From JBKHBT01 sp046542255 (GTDB lineage Bacteria; UBP14; UBA6098; JBKHBT01), in assembly GCA_046542255.1 (NCBI GenBank), contig JBKHBT010000017.1, forward strand, positions 1 to 43,568: DNA of 43,568 nucleotides. The letters run 5' to 3'. A program made the translations under genes and the position numbers. The notes under the pieces are model-generated. The model saw only the letters and a program-made list of their open reading frames with translations, was not told where the DNA came from and ran no database searches. Of this stretch, positions 9,754 to 18,706 are shown in pieces. Each line of letters starts with the position of its first letter. The first letter of the stretch is position 1.

Positions 9754-9781
9754 AAGATATGAATGAAAGCTATAATTTCAA
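9754..9781 (-). promoter_or_regulatory. tilS promoter, leaderless type
   Basis: TTGAAA (9776-9781) is followed after 16 nt by TATCTT (9754-9759), which ends 7 nt before the tilS ATG. No SD sequence is present. Confidence 0.5.
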
Positions 9782-9827
9782 AGGAATTTTTATACAGTTG
9801 TAAACATTTTTCTTTCGTTTTATATAC

Positions 9828-9856
9828 TTGCTCTATGAAAAGGTATTAATTATATT
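9828..9856 (+). promoter_or_regulatory. Promoter of the small gene/comEC, leaderless type
   Basis: TTGCTC (9828-9833), 17-nt spacer, TATATT (9851-9856); the ATG at 9863 follows after 6 nt. No SD sequence is present. It is back-to-back with the tilS promoter. Confidence 0.5.
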
Positions 9857-9862
9857 TAGAAT

Positions 9863-10129
9863 ATGAAAAGGAAGAAACTTCTGGCCAAGCTCGAGGAGCT
9901 TGCCAATCGTCTGGATATCAAAATTAGATATGAAAATCTTGGACAATCGCGTGGTGGACTATGCAGATTACGTGGCTCTCATTTCATATTCATAAACAAC
10001 AAAATGTCCGATTCATCGAAAATAGATATTATTTCTCAGGAAATTTCCAATTTTGATCTCAGTGATGTTTATCTACTTCCCGAAATTCGTGAACAGATTG
10101 GAAAGTTCAATAAGGTACTCATTAGCTAA
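9863..10129 (+). CDS. Small conserved-type hypothetical protein
   Basis: This is an 88-residue soluble, basic protein whose first half looks like a two-strand sheet (KIRYENLG, GGLCRLRGSHFIFINN). I do not recognise a named family, although small proteins of this kind occur next to housekeeping genes in FCB bacteria. It is followed by comEC after only 3 nt, so the two are almost certainly co-transcribed and perhaps translationally coupled. No catalytic motif is seen. The ATG lies 6 nt after a -10 box. Function unknown. Confidence 0.7.
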   Translation: MKRKKLLAKLEELANRLDIKIRYENLGQSRGGLCRLRGSHFIFINNKMSDSSKIDIISQEISNFDLSDVYLLPEIREQIGKFNKVLIS

Positions 10130-10132
10130 TTT

Positions 10133-12547
10133 ATGAAAAAAAATGAGCGCGTACCAGCCTTTGTCTTAGCAGTCGCTTTTGTTCTCGGTATAGTATCGGG
10201 GCTATTTTTTTCACCACCATTTTGGCTTCAGATTATTCTTGCCATTTTATTTTTCTCTGCTTCGATAATTTTTTTCCTAAATAATAATTCTATGGCCTTC
10301 TCGATAATAGTCCTATTTGCTATGGTCTTTGCTGGCTTACTCCGCTACGAGACGCATACAAGAATGATTCCACCCGACAGTATTGTTAATTTGGAAAGCG
10401 GTAAAGAGTATATTATTGAAGGAACAGTATCGGAGCAACCCATAGAGTCTGGGGAAAAAGTAAAATTCAAATTCGATGCTGAAAAAGCAAAGCTGCCTGG
10501 AACTGATTCTTTCAAGAATGTATCCGGCAAAATTATGACATATTATTATGGCGACAAGAAACTGGAATATGGCGATGTTATTCGCATAGAAACGGATCTG
10601 CCCATTCCCGGGCAGGCTACTAATTTCTATGCCTTCGACTATCGCGATTATCTTAATCGAAATGGAATTTTTCGAGTAGCCTATGTTTATGAGCATAAAC
10701 TCGAAAAGCTCGATCTTTCGGGCGGCTCGCCTCTTTACGAATATATTATCTATCCTGTAAGAAATCATATTGAATATGTAGTTTCCAATACATTAAAAGG
10801 AGATATTGCCGGATTTTTGGAGGGTATTTTATTAGGCGGTGGGAAAAAGATGGCCCAGAATACCCATGATAAATTTGTCGAGGTGGGTGTTGTTCATATT
10901 TTGGCGGTTTCTGGTTTGCATGTTGGTATTTTGGCGCTATTGTTTTATACCATTTTTAGCACTCTATTCCATCTCAGTAGAAAATGGACTACGATATTTA
11001 CTATTATCGTTTTAATTCTATATGTCATCTTGACCAGAATGAGGCCATCTGTTATGCGGGCGACTCTTATGATTTCAATTGTGCTTTCCGGGCAGATATT
11101 TGGGCGGAAGCCACGGCTTATGAATAGCATGGGGATTGCGGCCATTTTTTTACTTGCGATTAATCCTTCACAGATTTTAGACCTTGGTTTTCAGCTTTCT
11201 TTTGGTGCGACCTTTGGTATTGTCTATCTTTATCCGAGGCTTATGGAGATGTTGCCGGAAAAATGGCAAAATAATAATTCTTTCATTGCGAAATATGGCC
11301 TTCAGGCAGCTTTAGTATCGGTATGTGCCCAGCTTGGGACATTTCCTATTATTACAATGAATTTCCATAGAGTACCATTGCTTTCAATATTTGCGAATCT
11401 GATAGTTGTCCCGACTATCGCATTTGCAGTTCCAATCGGCATTTTGACTGTTTTTACAGGCCTTTTTAGCATTGGGCTTGCTAGAATATTTGCAGCAGCC
11501 AATTGGGTTATACTGAAATTTATCATGGTAGTCGTTGACTTTTTTGCACAATTTGAATTGGCCAATGTAGCATTTCCCCATTTCGGATTTTGGTTTGTGA
11601 TCTTGTTCTATATAGTCCTGATTACTGGTGTTAATGCAAAAAGGTCGAAATTGGCTTTAAAGATATTCCTGATCCTTCTTATCTCCATAACAACAGTCTT
11701 TGCAAGTTACAATTTTATTATTAAAAAGCCTGAACTCTGGATTGTCTTTCTCGATGTAGGGCAGGGTGATAGCATCTATATCAAATATCCAAATGGCAGG
11801 ACTATGTTAATAGATGCAGGTTTTCCCAAGAGCTATGACTATGTTATCGAACCTTTTATTATGGCACAGGGCAGAAAATCGGTCGATGAAATTTTGGTTA
11901 CTCATGCACATTATGACCATTTTGGCGGTTTTGTGCCATTTTATGAGAAAATGTATTCAGAAGAATTTCTTGCCACTTTTTCTAAAAGAAAAGGTATGCT
12001 TTACAATAAACTTCTTGAGAATGTGTCAAATATGTCCGTGCGCTTGGATACTATCCGTGCAGGTGATACGCTGACAGATATCTATCCCGTCCGTGGCAAA
12101 TTTCTCTGGCCGGATTCAACAGTCATCGATAGTGATGGAAATACTGACATACATGCAAATGATGTCTCGACTGTGCTTCTTATTAAATATGGTGATGCTG
12201 AGATTATGCTTTCTGGTGATGCAGAAGAGCATGTCGAACATCTTTTGTTCGAGCGATATGGAGATAGTCTTAAATGCGATATCTATAAGGCGGCTCATCA
12301 TGGTTCGAAAACATCGAATACAGCAGAATTTGTTCGAGCTTTATCGCCCGATTTGGCAGTTGTATGTGTTGGCGAAAAAAATAAGTTCAATCATCCCGCA
12401 CCCTCGACTATGCAGCGACTCGATTCTCTGGGTTGTCTTCTATACAGAACCGATAAAGATGGGGCAGTATGGGTAAAAACAGATGGTAAGAAAATCTGGG
12501 GCGAGACAAGATTAGGCAAGAAATTTAGCTTTTCGGCAATAGATTAG
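10133..12547 (+). CDS. comEC: ComEC/Rec2-family DNA uptake channel
   Basis: ComEC forms the inner-membrane channel that brings single-stranded DNA into the cytoplasm during natural transformation. The 804-residue protein has the full family architecture: two or three N-terminal membrane segments, an OB-like DUF4131 region (about 60-190), the Competence domain with the hallmark HILAVSGLHVGI (about residue 260) and many membrane helices, then a C-terminal metallo-beta-lactamase domain from about residue 530 (FLDVGQGDS, DAG, THAHYDHFGG, AAHHGSKTSN). All metal-ligand motifs are present. It lies 3 nt after the preceding small gene. No other competence genes are in the window. Confidence 0.93.
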   Translation: MKKNERVPAFVLAVAFVLGIVSGLFFSPPFWLQIILAILFFSASIIFFLNNNSMAFSIIVLFAMVFAGLLRYETHTRMIPPDSIVNLESGKEYIIEGTVSEQPIESGEKVKFKFDAEKAKLPGTDSFKNVSGKIMTYYYGDKKLEYGDVIRIETDLPIPGQATNFYAFDYRDYLNRNGIFRVAYVYEHKLEKLDLSGGSPLYEYIIYPVRNHIEYVVSNTLKGDIAGFLEGILLGGGKKMAQNTHDKFVEVGVVHILAVSGLHVGILALLFYTIFSTLFHLSRKWTTIFTIIVLILYVILTRMRPSVMRATLMISIVLSGQIFGRKPRLMNSMGIAAIFLLAINPSQILDLGFQLSFGATFGIVYLYPRLMEMLPEKWQNNNSFIAKYGLQAALVSVCAQLGTFPIITMNFHRVPLLSIFANLIVVPTIAFAVPIGILTVFTGLFSIGLARIFAAANWVILKFIMVVVDFFAQFELANVAFPHFGFWFVILFYIVLITGVNAKRSKLALKIFLILLISITTVFASYNFIIKKPELWIVFLDVGQGDSIYIKYPNGRTMLIDAGFPKSYDYVIEPFIMAQGRKSVDEILVTHAHYDHFGGFVPFYEKMYSEEFLATFSKRKGMLYNKLLENVSNMSVRLDTIRAGDTLTDIYPVRGKFLWPDSTVIDSDGNTDIHANDVSTVLLIKYGDAEIMLSGDAEEHVEHLLFERYGDSLKCDIYKAAHHGSKTSNTAEFVRALSPDLAVVCVGEKNKFNHPAPSTMQRLDSLGCLLYRTDKDGAVWVKTDGKKIWGETRLGKKFSFSAID

Positions 12548-12590
12548 CTTTTTACTGGCATTGTTTTTATAATTTCTTATTTTACAGGCT

Positions 12591-13985
12591 ATGGAAGAAA
12601 AAATAAAGAATAATTCAGACATAAAAGCCAGATTTTTCAAACCAGTAAATTTTCTTATTATTCTTGGTGCAATTTTACTTGGATTTTCCTTTCAAATTCA
12701 TTGGGTATTGCCGATTCTTTTTGTTATTGTTGTTCCAGGTATTTTTATTTTCTTTAGGATGCCAGAACTTGGTATTTATGCTACTCTTTATGGTATAGTA
12801 CTCATGAGAGGATTATTAGTTGCAACTAATGTGCAAAGATCTTTATCGGCTTTTATTTTCATCGCTGTTTGGTCTTTGGCAGCAGCATTCCTAATTAGAA
12901 TTAAAAACAACGTTAATGGGTTCAAGTTTTTAGATTTTGGTGATATACTGTTCTTGATTTTAACTTTGCTTTTCGGACTCAATATTTTCCGTTCAACCGG
13001 ATATAGCTATGGCGTTTTCAAGACAGGAATTTACCTGTTTAGTGCTGTAATACCATATTTTGCAATTTACTCCATTCGATTGAATAAGGAATCTTTCCTT
13101 AAAGGCCCTACGGCAGTTATATTATTAGGAACTCTTCTCATCTGTATTGCACTATTTGATTTTACAATAAGAGGTGTTGGTTCTCAAGAAAGATATGCAG
13201 TCGGTGGAGTTGGGCCGATAGGTTTTGCCCGGTCTATGGGACTAGCAATTATAGCTGCAATAATTTCTTTCGAAAAGAATATTGCAGTCATAAAGAAAGT
13301 TCTATTACTAGTAGTAATATTTTTTGCTATGTTTTTTATATTGTTATCTGCTTCGAGAGGGCCTTTCCTGGCAATGTTATTAACTGTGCTTTTTTACCTT
13401 GTTTTTCTCTCTGATCTCAAAATAACTGTTAAAATCCTTATTGTGCTTGTATTTTTGGGGATAATTGCCTTTGTCATAAATAGTGGATTCGGTTTCATGG
13501 TGCAGCGTTTTACAACGATACAGGGGGGAAATGAAGTATCTTCAACAGCTCGGTTTTATATATGGTATGAAACCTTAAAGCATCTGCTGGACAAACCTAT
13601 ATTAGGCTATGGAACTGGCGGATTTACAACGCTTATGACAACTAGTTTTAAAGCATGGGATATTGTATATCCTCATAATATATTTTTAGAATTTATGATT
13701 GAACATGGCATTGTTGGGTTATCATTACTCCTAATACTTCTCACATATGGCTTCATAACATCACTATGGCTTTTAAAAGCCCCGATAAAAAATAGCACTT
13801 TGATTGTAGGAAAATTTGCCATGCTCCTTACTCTATACGGTTTGATTTCTGCGCAAGTTAGCAGCACTATTGGCGGCTTAAGACCATTTTGGATTGGTTT
13901 TGCATTACTTTTTTCTGTCAAACAGATCGCTCAGGATGAAATAAAAGAAGATACATCAACCAACGACAGAAGGCTCGAGGAATAG
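12591..13985 (+). CDS. O-antigen ligase/polymerase-like membrane protein
   Basis: This is a 464-residue integral membrane protein with about eleven predicted hydrophobic segments. A Wzy_C/O-antigen ligase signature is visible: ASRGPFLAML, a long periplasmic loop containing ARFYIWYETLKHLLDKPILG-type residues, then PHNIFLEFMIEHGIVG. Such proteins join or polymerise lipid-linked glycans on the periplasmic face. Whether it is WaaL-like or Wzy-like cannot be told, because no glycan gene cluster surrounds it. It starts 43 nt after comEC, probably in the same transcript. Its last 30 bases overlap the end of the convergent FAD oxidoreductase gene. Confidence 0.8.
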   Translation: MEEKIKNNSDIKARFFKPVNFLIILGAILLGFSFQIHWVLPILFVIVVPGIFIFFRMPELGIYATLYGIVLMRGLLVATNVQRSLSAFIFIAVWSLAAAFLIRIKNNVNGFKFLDFGDILFLILTLLFGLNIFRSTGYSYGVFKTGIYLFSAVIPYFAIYSIRLNKESFLKGPTAVILLGTLLICIALFDFTIRGVGSQERYAVGGVGPIGFARSMGLAIIAAIISFEKNIAVIKKVLLLVVIFFAMFFILLSASRGPFLAMLLTVLFYLVFLSDLKITVKILIVLVFLGIIAFVINSGFGFMVQRFTTIQGGNEVSSTARFYIWYETLKHLLDKPILGYGTGGFTTLMTTSFKAWDIVYPHNIFLEFMIEHGIVGLSLLLILLTYGFITSLWLLKAPIKNSTLIVGKFAMLLTLYGLISAQVSSTIGGLRPFWIGFALLFSVKQIAQDEIKEDTSTNDRRLEE

Positions 13986-15107
13986 CTCTCCCTTTTCAAA
14001 TCTTTTTGCATTTAGCGATGAGATATCGACAGAAGGCTTTTCGCCAGTTATTAGCTGTGCAATAATCTTGGCAGTAATCGGCGAAATCATAAAACCGTGG
14101 CCAGAAAAACCGACAGCATTATAGAAACCATCGAGATCTTCATGTTCACCGATTATTGGCTGGGCATCGGGGGTTTTATTATAAAGCCCTGCCCATTGCC
14201 TGACAATCCTGATCTTTTTCATGAATGGCAATATACTGGTTAGGTGTTTTGTAACATACTCAAGAAAATCCCATGAGGCTTTGATATTATGGCTTGGTTC
14301 TTCCTTTTCGCCGATACCTAAGACAAAGCTACCATGCGGTACCTGTTGGACATATATGCCACTCACAAAGGAAATAACCATACAGTCAAATAACCTCTCC
14401 AATGGCTCAGTAACGAGAATCTGATGCCTTTCAGAATACGTATCTATATCTATCCCAGCCATCTTAGCCACTTCATGAGAGTATCCACCCGCTGCATTGA
14501 CGACTACCGAAGTTTCAATCGATCTGGTATCATTATCTGGCATTTTGATTTTTACAGCCGAGATTTGGCCATTATTTACTTCTATGCTGGTAGCTTCGGT
14601 ATATTTGAGAATTTTTACGCCTAATTTTTCAGCAGCTTTTGCATAGGCGAAATTGGTCAAGAACGGATTTGCATGGCCATCGGTAGGGCAGTATGCTGCT
14701 TTGATGAATTTTTCTTTATCGAGATATGGCACGATTTCGAGAGCTTCTTTTGTATCGATAAGGCGTGATGGAATATCTAACCTGTTTTGTAGTTCTATAT
14801 TTTTTTCAAATTGCTCGAGTTGGTTTTCATTTTCGATAAGACTAAGATAACCGCCCTGTCTAAATTCGATATCCATTCCCAGCTCTTCGGTTAGTTTTTC
14901 AAAAATTTCCACACTGGCTCTTGCCAGGCGGCAATTCATTTCCGTTCCCCATTGCTGCCTGACACCGGCACCGCATCTTCCAGTAGCGCCAGAGCTAATA
15001 TAGCTTTTATCTAGAACGATAATGTCTTTGATTCCCATTTTTGCGAGTTCATAGGCAATTGATGAACCAATTATGCCACCGCCAATAACTACAACCTCAG
15101 CTCTCAT
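13956..15107 (-). CDS. FAD-dependent amino-acid oxidase/dehydrogenase (DAO family)
   Basis: The 383-residue protein belongs to the DAO family (glycine oxidase, sarcosine oxidase beta, HcnC and proline dehydrogenase beta type). The N-terminus has the dinucleotide-binding fold VVIGGGIIGSSIAYELA followed by an acidic strand end (VLDK). The GATGRCGAGVRQQWG stretch and the C-terminal GLYNKTPDAQPIIGE and GFYNAVGFSGHG blocks are typical of heteromeric dehydrogenases. The start codon overlaps the stop of the upstream [2Fe-2S] gene by 4 bp (ATGA), so the two subunits are translationally coupled. The substrate is not determined; glycine, sarcosine, proline or another imino/amino acid are options. Confidence 0.85.
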   Translation of the reverse strand: MRAEVVVIGGGIIGSSIAYELAKMGIKDIIVLDKSYISSGATGRCGAGVRQQWGTEMNCRLARASVEIFEKLTEELGMDIEFRQGGYLSLIENENQLEQFEKNIELQNRLDIPSRLIDTKEALEIVPYLDKEKFIKAAYCPTDGHANPFLTNFAYAKAAEKLGVKILKYTEATSIEVNNGQISAVKIKMPDNDTRSIETSVVVNAAGGYSHEVAKMAGIDIDTYSERHQILVTEPLERLFDCMVISFVSGIYVQQVPHGSFVLGIGEKEEPSHNIKASWDFLEYVTKHLTSILPFMKKIRIVRQWAGLYNKTPDAQPIIGEHEDLDGFYNAVGFSGHGFMISPITAKIIAQLITGEKPSVDISSLNAKRFEKGELFLEPSVVG

Positions 15108-15388
15108 TTTTCCTCCTTTTCGGAGTATTTAGAAATAGTCTCGAATTTCAGAAGGGATTTCGGTGGCCGATGAGTAGGAATATTGACATCTTCGATAGAT
15201 TTATTCTGGGCTTTTGCAAGCATAGAACGAATCATAGGACCGCAGGTTCGCCCCTGACATGGCCCCATACCCGCGCGGAGGTATCTTTTTAATTCTTCAA
15301 AATCGGTGAAACCTTCGGCTATGGCATCTTCTATTTCTTTTTTGGTTATATCTTCACAACGACATACAATTATAGGTTTGTTTTTCAC
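15104..15388 (-). CDS. BFD-like [2Fe-2S] protein, small oxidoreductase subunit
   Basis: This 94-residue protein is a stand-alone BFD-type [2Fe-2S] domain. Its ligands are visible as CRC (residues 9-11) and CQGRTC in a GPCQGRTCG motif. In heteromeric amino-acid dehydrogenases (HcnABC, octopine/nopaline oxidase, archaeal proline dehydrogenase) such a domain passes electrons between flavin subunits. It starts with GTG behind a strong SD (AAAGGAG). The FAD subunit follows with a 4-bp overlap. The usual large NAD(P)/FAD subunit is not beside it. Confidence 0.85.
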   Translation of the reverse strand: MKNKPIIVCRCEDITKKEIEDAIAEGFTDFEELKRYLRAGMGPCQGRTCGPMIRSMLAKAQNKSIEDVNIPTHRPPKSLLKFETISKYSEKEEK

Positions 15389-15422
15389 TGGAACTCCTTT
15401 AGTTTGAAAAGAGCAAAATCAA

Positions 15423-15450
15423 AATTTAAGCTTATCTCTTTCAATGTCAA
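15423..15450 (-). promoter_or_regulatory. Promoter of the oxidoreductase operon
   Basis: On the minus strand TTGACA (15445-15450), 16-nt spacer, TAAATT (15423-15428); about 34 nt before the GTG start. Confidence 0.55.
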
Positions 15451-15529
15451 GCTATGTTTAAGGCAAAACGAAAAGACAAAATTGGCAATTGAAAAAATTT
15501 GATTTTTTTGAGATTTTCGAATTATTGGC

Positions 15530-15557
15530 TTGACAAAACTTTGGAAAGGCCTATTTT
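15530..15557 (+). promoter_or_regulatory. tRNA-Asp promoter
   Basis: TTGACA (15530-15535), 16-nt spacer, TATTTT (15552-15557). The predicted start is about 30 nt before the mature tRNA. Confidence 0.7.
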
Positions 15558-15594
15558 AGAGAACTGTGTTTGATACACATTGAAAAGTTCAAAA

Positions 15595-15671
15595 GGGGTA
15601 GTAGTTCAGTATTTGGTTAGAACGCCGGCCTGTCAAGCCGGAGGCCGCGGGTTCGAGTCCCGTCTACCCCG
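15595..15671 (+). tRNA. tRNA-Asp (anticodon GTC)
   Basis: The acceptor stem GGGGTAG (15595-15601) pairs with CTACCCC (15664-15670), with discriminator G at 15671. The anticodon stem-loop CCGGCC/TGTCAAG places GTC at 15632-15634. The T arm has the GGTTCGAGTCC core. CCA is not encoded. Confidence 0.96.
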
Positions 15672-15731
15672 TTTGATTTGACTAAAAGGTCAATCGATTG
15701 ATATTAGAACTAGTTTTTCAGCAATAAAAAA

Positions 15732-15750
15732 GCCAGCATTTAATGCTGGC
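15732..15750. terminator. Bidirectional terminator
   Basis: GCCAGCAT (15732-15739) pairs with ATGCTGGC (15743-15750) across a TTA loop, followed by TTTTT on the plus strand and preceded by A-tracts that give a T-run on the minus strand. It serves both the tRNA and the minus-strand TPR genes. Confidence 0.85.
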
Positions 15751-15782
15751 TTTTTCTATTAATATTTATTTTATTTCTTATC

Positions 15783-16523
15783 TTAACGACCACGAAGTTG
15801 GATTAGTTTTGAACCCAAATCTTCATTATCATGGGCATTGGGCGCAAGGTTAAGGTAATGCTGAAGCATCCTGATTGCCGAATCGAAATCTCCGCGCTGA
15901 TAGTATGCCGATGCAAGATTAGCATAAGGCCGTGCAAAAGTAGATGAAATCTCTCTTGCCTGATTTAATTCTTCGATAGCATCATCATGCTCGCCTAAAT
16001 AAAATTTCACACCACCGAGATTGTTGCGGAATAAGGCTTTGTCAGGATCTAATTTAACAGCTCTTGAGAAATATTCTTTCGCTTTATTAAATTTCTTCTT
16101 TTGATATTCGACCCAGCCAAGACCAAAGTAGCCCCATGCAAAATTCGGATCTAATTCTATAGATGTTTCATATTGGATTTGTTGTTCATCAGGACTTGGC
16201 AGAAGCCTACCGTATAAGAAATGATAAGCTGGAGATTTTCGATTATCTTTCATCAGCTTTTCATATTCGCGAATCAAAATATCCTCTGGAACTTGTTTGG
16301 CTTTGAGCTTTTGGCGAAGAATGTGGGCATCTATGAATTCGGGATGAATGGAAATTGCTGTTTCTAATTCTTCCAAAGCTTCTTCATAGTCTTTTTGCTG
16401 CTGCAGTTTGAGAGCAGCCTCATAATGAGGTATACTAGCCTTGAGCTGCCTTTCTTCTTTAGTACATCCACTGAGCAAAAAAATGAGAGCCAAAGATAAA
16501 GATATAAAAGTAATTAGTCGCAT
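15783..16523 (-). CDS. TPR-repeat lipoprotein
   Basis: The 246-residue protein has a lipoprotein signal peptide ending LLSGC (Cys20) and then repeated tetratricopeptide units. Examples are YEEALEELETAISIHPEF, FAWGYFGLGWVEYQKKKFNK, ALFRNNLGGVKFYLGEHDDA and ARPYANLASAYYQRGDFDSA. TPR lipoproteins scaffold envelope protein complexes; no specific partner is indicated. It overlaps the upstream TPR lipoprotein gene by 10 bp, so they form an operon and may act together. Confidence 0.85.
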   Translation of the reverse strand: MRLITFISLSLALIFLLSGCTKEERQLKASIPHYEAALKLQQQKDYEEALEELETAISIHPEFIDAHILRQKLKAKQVPEDILIREYEKLMKDNRKSPAYHFLYGRLLPSPDEQQIQYETSIELDPNFAWGYFGLGWVEYQKKKFNKAKEYFSRAVKLDPDKALFRNNLGGVKFYLGEHDDAIEELNQAREISSTFARPYANLASAYYQRGDFDSAIRMLQHYLNLAPNAHDNEDLGSKLIQLRGR

Positions 16524-17722
16524 GTGCGTCCCATTAGCTTGAATGTGTTTTTCTCTTCCTGTGTTGGCAGATAGTCATCTATTCTGCGCATTCTTGCTCT
16601 TGCCACAGGTCCCCATCTTTTGTCATTTGCGACCTGTTTATATTTGTTGTAGGCTTCTTCGAATTTCTTTTTCGTACAAAATTCAAGTTCTCCCTCTGGA
16701 GAAACCATTTCGTATGCAATTTTTGTCAGTATATCGCCTTCGGCTATGAATGCATAAGCATAATCGGAATCGATCTTCCTTGCCTGAGAAACACAACGCG
16801 ATGCTCTCGATGTCTGGCCTTTTTCGATATATGCTTGAGCCTGATCGCAATAAAGTCTGGGGTTGTCTGGAGCAAGTTCGATAGCTTTCTCAAGGTTTTT
16901 GATTGCCTCGTCATATTTGCCCTGAAGCGATTTGACATTACCGAGATAGCGATATCCGCGATAATCGGCTGGATTAGCTTGAACATAGCTTTCCAGCATT
17001 TCAACCGCTTTAGTATCATTATCGGTTCTAGCATAAGCCTGGCCCAATTCGAGAAGATAACTGGCATTTTCAGGATTGATTCTAGTGAGATTTTGATATA
17101 CTTCAACTAGCTTTGTGTCATTATCGCTGATTTTATAAAGCTCAGCTAACCTTTCCCAGAATTCGATATTATCCGGGTCCTGGCGTGTTCCAAGCTCGAA
17201 GATAGTGATTGCAGAGTCATATTCAGCATCTCTAAGCAATAGATTAGCAAAACTCTCAATATTCTTTGTATCAGTAGTATCTCTCACAACTGCTTCGTGA
17301 TAATAATACTTGGCTGAATCGTATTCAGCTTTTTTGAGATAAATATACCCGAGGCCGGAGAAGGGGAATTTTTTTTCATTGTATTTGGAAGCAGTATTTT
17401 GGAAAACGGCAATTGCGCTATCTGCATAGGCTTCATTTTCATGTTTTAGATAAGAGTATGCCAGATACTTATACGCAGTTGAATTATCTGGTTCGAGTTC
17501 TCTAATTACGGTAAGAAATAGCGGTATGGCATCGGCGTATTCTCGGTTTTTGTAATGCTCGAGGGCAAGCGACATATTCATATTAACTTTTTGTTCTATT
17601 TCAGCTTTGGATAGCCCCTGCGGCTCTTCTACCTTCTCTACCTGGTCGGCCGGGGCGCATGCAAAGATAAACATTGCAATAATAATTGTTAAAAGGGACA
17701 GTTTCAAAGAAATCTTTTTCAT
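16514..17722 (-). CDS. TPR-repeat lipoprotein
   Basis: I place the start at ATG 17722 because GGAGG lies just before it and the lipoprotein signal MKKISLKLSLL...FIFAC begins there; an in-frame start 33 nt upstream would only add a charged extension. After the lipid-carrying Cys comes a chain of about eight TPR units (for example YRGYRYLGNVKSLQGKYDEA, NPRLYCDQAQAYIEKGQTSR). The family acts as a protein-interaction scaffold in the envelope. It is the first gene of an operon with the second TPR lipoprotein (10-bp overlap). Confidence 0.85.
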   Translation of the reverse strand: MKKISLKLSLLTIIIAMFIFACAPADQVEKVEEPQGLSKAEIEQKVNMNMSLALEHYKNREYADAIPLFLTVIRELEPDNSTAYKYLAYSYLKHENEAYADSAIAVFQNTASKYNEKKFPFSGLGYIYLKKAEYDSAKYYYHEAVVRDTTDTKNIESFANLLLRDAEYDSAITIFELGTRQDPDNIEFWERLAELYKISDNDTKLVEVYQNLTRINPENASYLLELGQAYARTDNDTKAVEMLESYVQANPADYRGYRYLGNVKSLQGKYDEAIKNLEKAIELAPDNPRLYCDQAQAYIEKGQTSRASRCVSQARKIDSDYAYAFIAEGDILTKIAYEMVSPEGELEFCTKKKFEEAYNKYKQVANDKRWGPVARARMRRIDDYLPTQEEKNTFKLMGRTCD

Positions 17723-17764
17723 TATTCCTCCATTTTTTGTTTCTGTAAATTCCATAATCTACCT

Positions 17765-17792
17765 AATTTAGACATTGTTAAAAGGTGGTCAA
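17765..17792 (-). promoter_or_regulatory. Promoter of the TPR lipoprotein operon
   Basis: On the minus strand TTGACC (17787-17792), 16-nt spacer, TAAATT (17765-17770); about 40 nt before the ATG at 17722. Confidence 0.5.
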
Positions 17793-17821
17793 GTAAAAAA
17801 TAGCCCTAAAACCTTCAAATT

Positions 17822-18682
17822 TTATTTCTTCATTTTGACTACTCTTTGTGGGAATGGTATTTCTATACCAAGCTCATCGAATTTCTTTTTTACCTCTTTT
17901 CGATATGTTCTCTCCACGGCCCATTGTTGCCTGGGGCTGGTTTTCATAATTACGGAAATTATTATCGATGATTCGGCAAACTCATCGACTCCAAGGACTA
18001 TTGGATCTTCCAGTACGTATTTTCCAATAGCTTCATGTGTTTTAAGGCCTTTTCCAACTTCTTCTATAATAGCTATCACCTTATCGAGGTCTTCCTTGTA
18101 TGCAATGCCGAATTTGACTTTAGCACGAGACCATTCATAGGTCATATTACTTACTATATCTATCTTTCCATTGGGAATGATATGCAAGGTTCCAGTAAGG
18201 TCCCTTAAAACAGTAGTCCTGAGTGACATTTTTTCGACAAGGCCTCCCACCTGCCCGATTTTTACTATATCTCCAACACGAATTTGCTGTTCCAGAAGAA
18301 TAAAAAAACCAGCGAAAAGATCGCTCACCAGGTCTTTTGCACCCAATCCGATAGCGATACCTGCGATACCTGCACCGGCGATAAGAGGCCCGAGATCGAT
18401 GCCGAATTCTCCGATGATCATTAACATTGCAAGAATTATAATAATAACTCGAGATGTATTGAAAAATAGTTTGGCCAGAGTTTTTGCTCTTTTTTCGGCT
18501 TCGGAGTCGTTGTCCGGGTCATCATCCTGTGCTTTTTCTACAATCTTATTGGCAATCATCTTAAATATCCTGATGACAATAAATGAACCAATTAATATAA
18601 GAAATATTTGAAGGCCAGAGCCACTAAGCCAGATGATGATTTTATTCCAAAGATTTTCAAGATCCATTGTAATGTTATCCAT
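17822..18682 (-). CDS. MscS-family mechanosensitive channel
   Basis: This is a small (about 286 residues) MscS-type channel that opens under membrane tension to release solutes. The N-terminal helices are followed by the Gly/Ala-rich pore helix (AGAGIAGIAIGLGAKDLVSD) and the beta domain (QIRVGDIVKIGQVGGLVEKM, IPNGKI). The C-terminal mixed alpha/beta domain ends with KKFDELGIEIPFPQ, typical of the family. A TTG 6 nt upstream is also in frame, but ATG 18682 is the simpler start. It follows the APC permease gene by 24 nt on the same strand. Confidence 0.9.
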   Translation of the reverse strand: MDNITMDLENLWNKIIIWLSGSGLQIFLILIGSFIVIRIFKMIANKIVEKAQDDDPDNDSEAEKRAKTLAKLFFNTSRVIIIILAMLMIIGEFGIDLGPLIAGAGIAGIAIGLGAKDLVSDLFAGFFILLEQQIRVGDIVKIGQVGGLVEKMSLRTTVLRDLTGTLHIIPNGKIDIVSNMTYEWSRAKVKFGIAYKEDLDKVIAIIEEVGKGLKTHEAIGKYVLEDPIVLGVDEFAESSIIISVIMKTSPRQQWAVERTYRKEVKKKFDELGIEIPFPQRVVKMKK

Positions 18683-18706
18683 AGTCAAATAAGTTAAACT
18701 TAGTCA

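Noticed and set aside
16744..17106. 120-codon out-of-frame reading inside the TPR lipoprotein gene
   Set aside because: No domain, no SD, and fully inside a well-supported gene.
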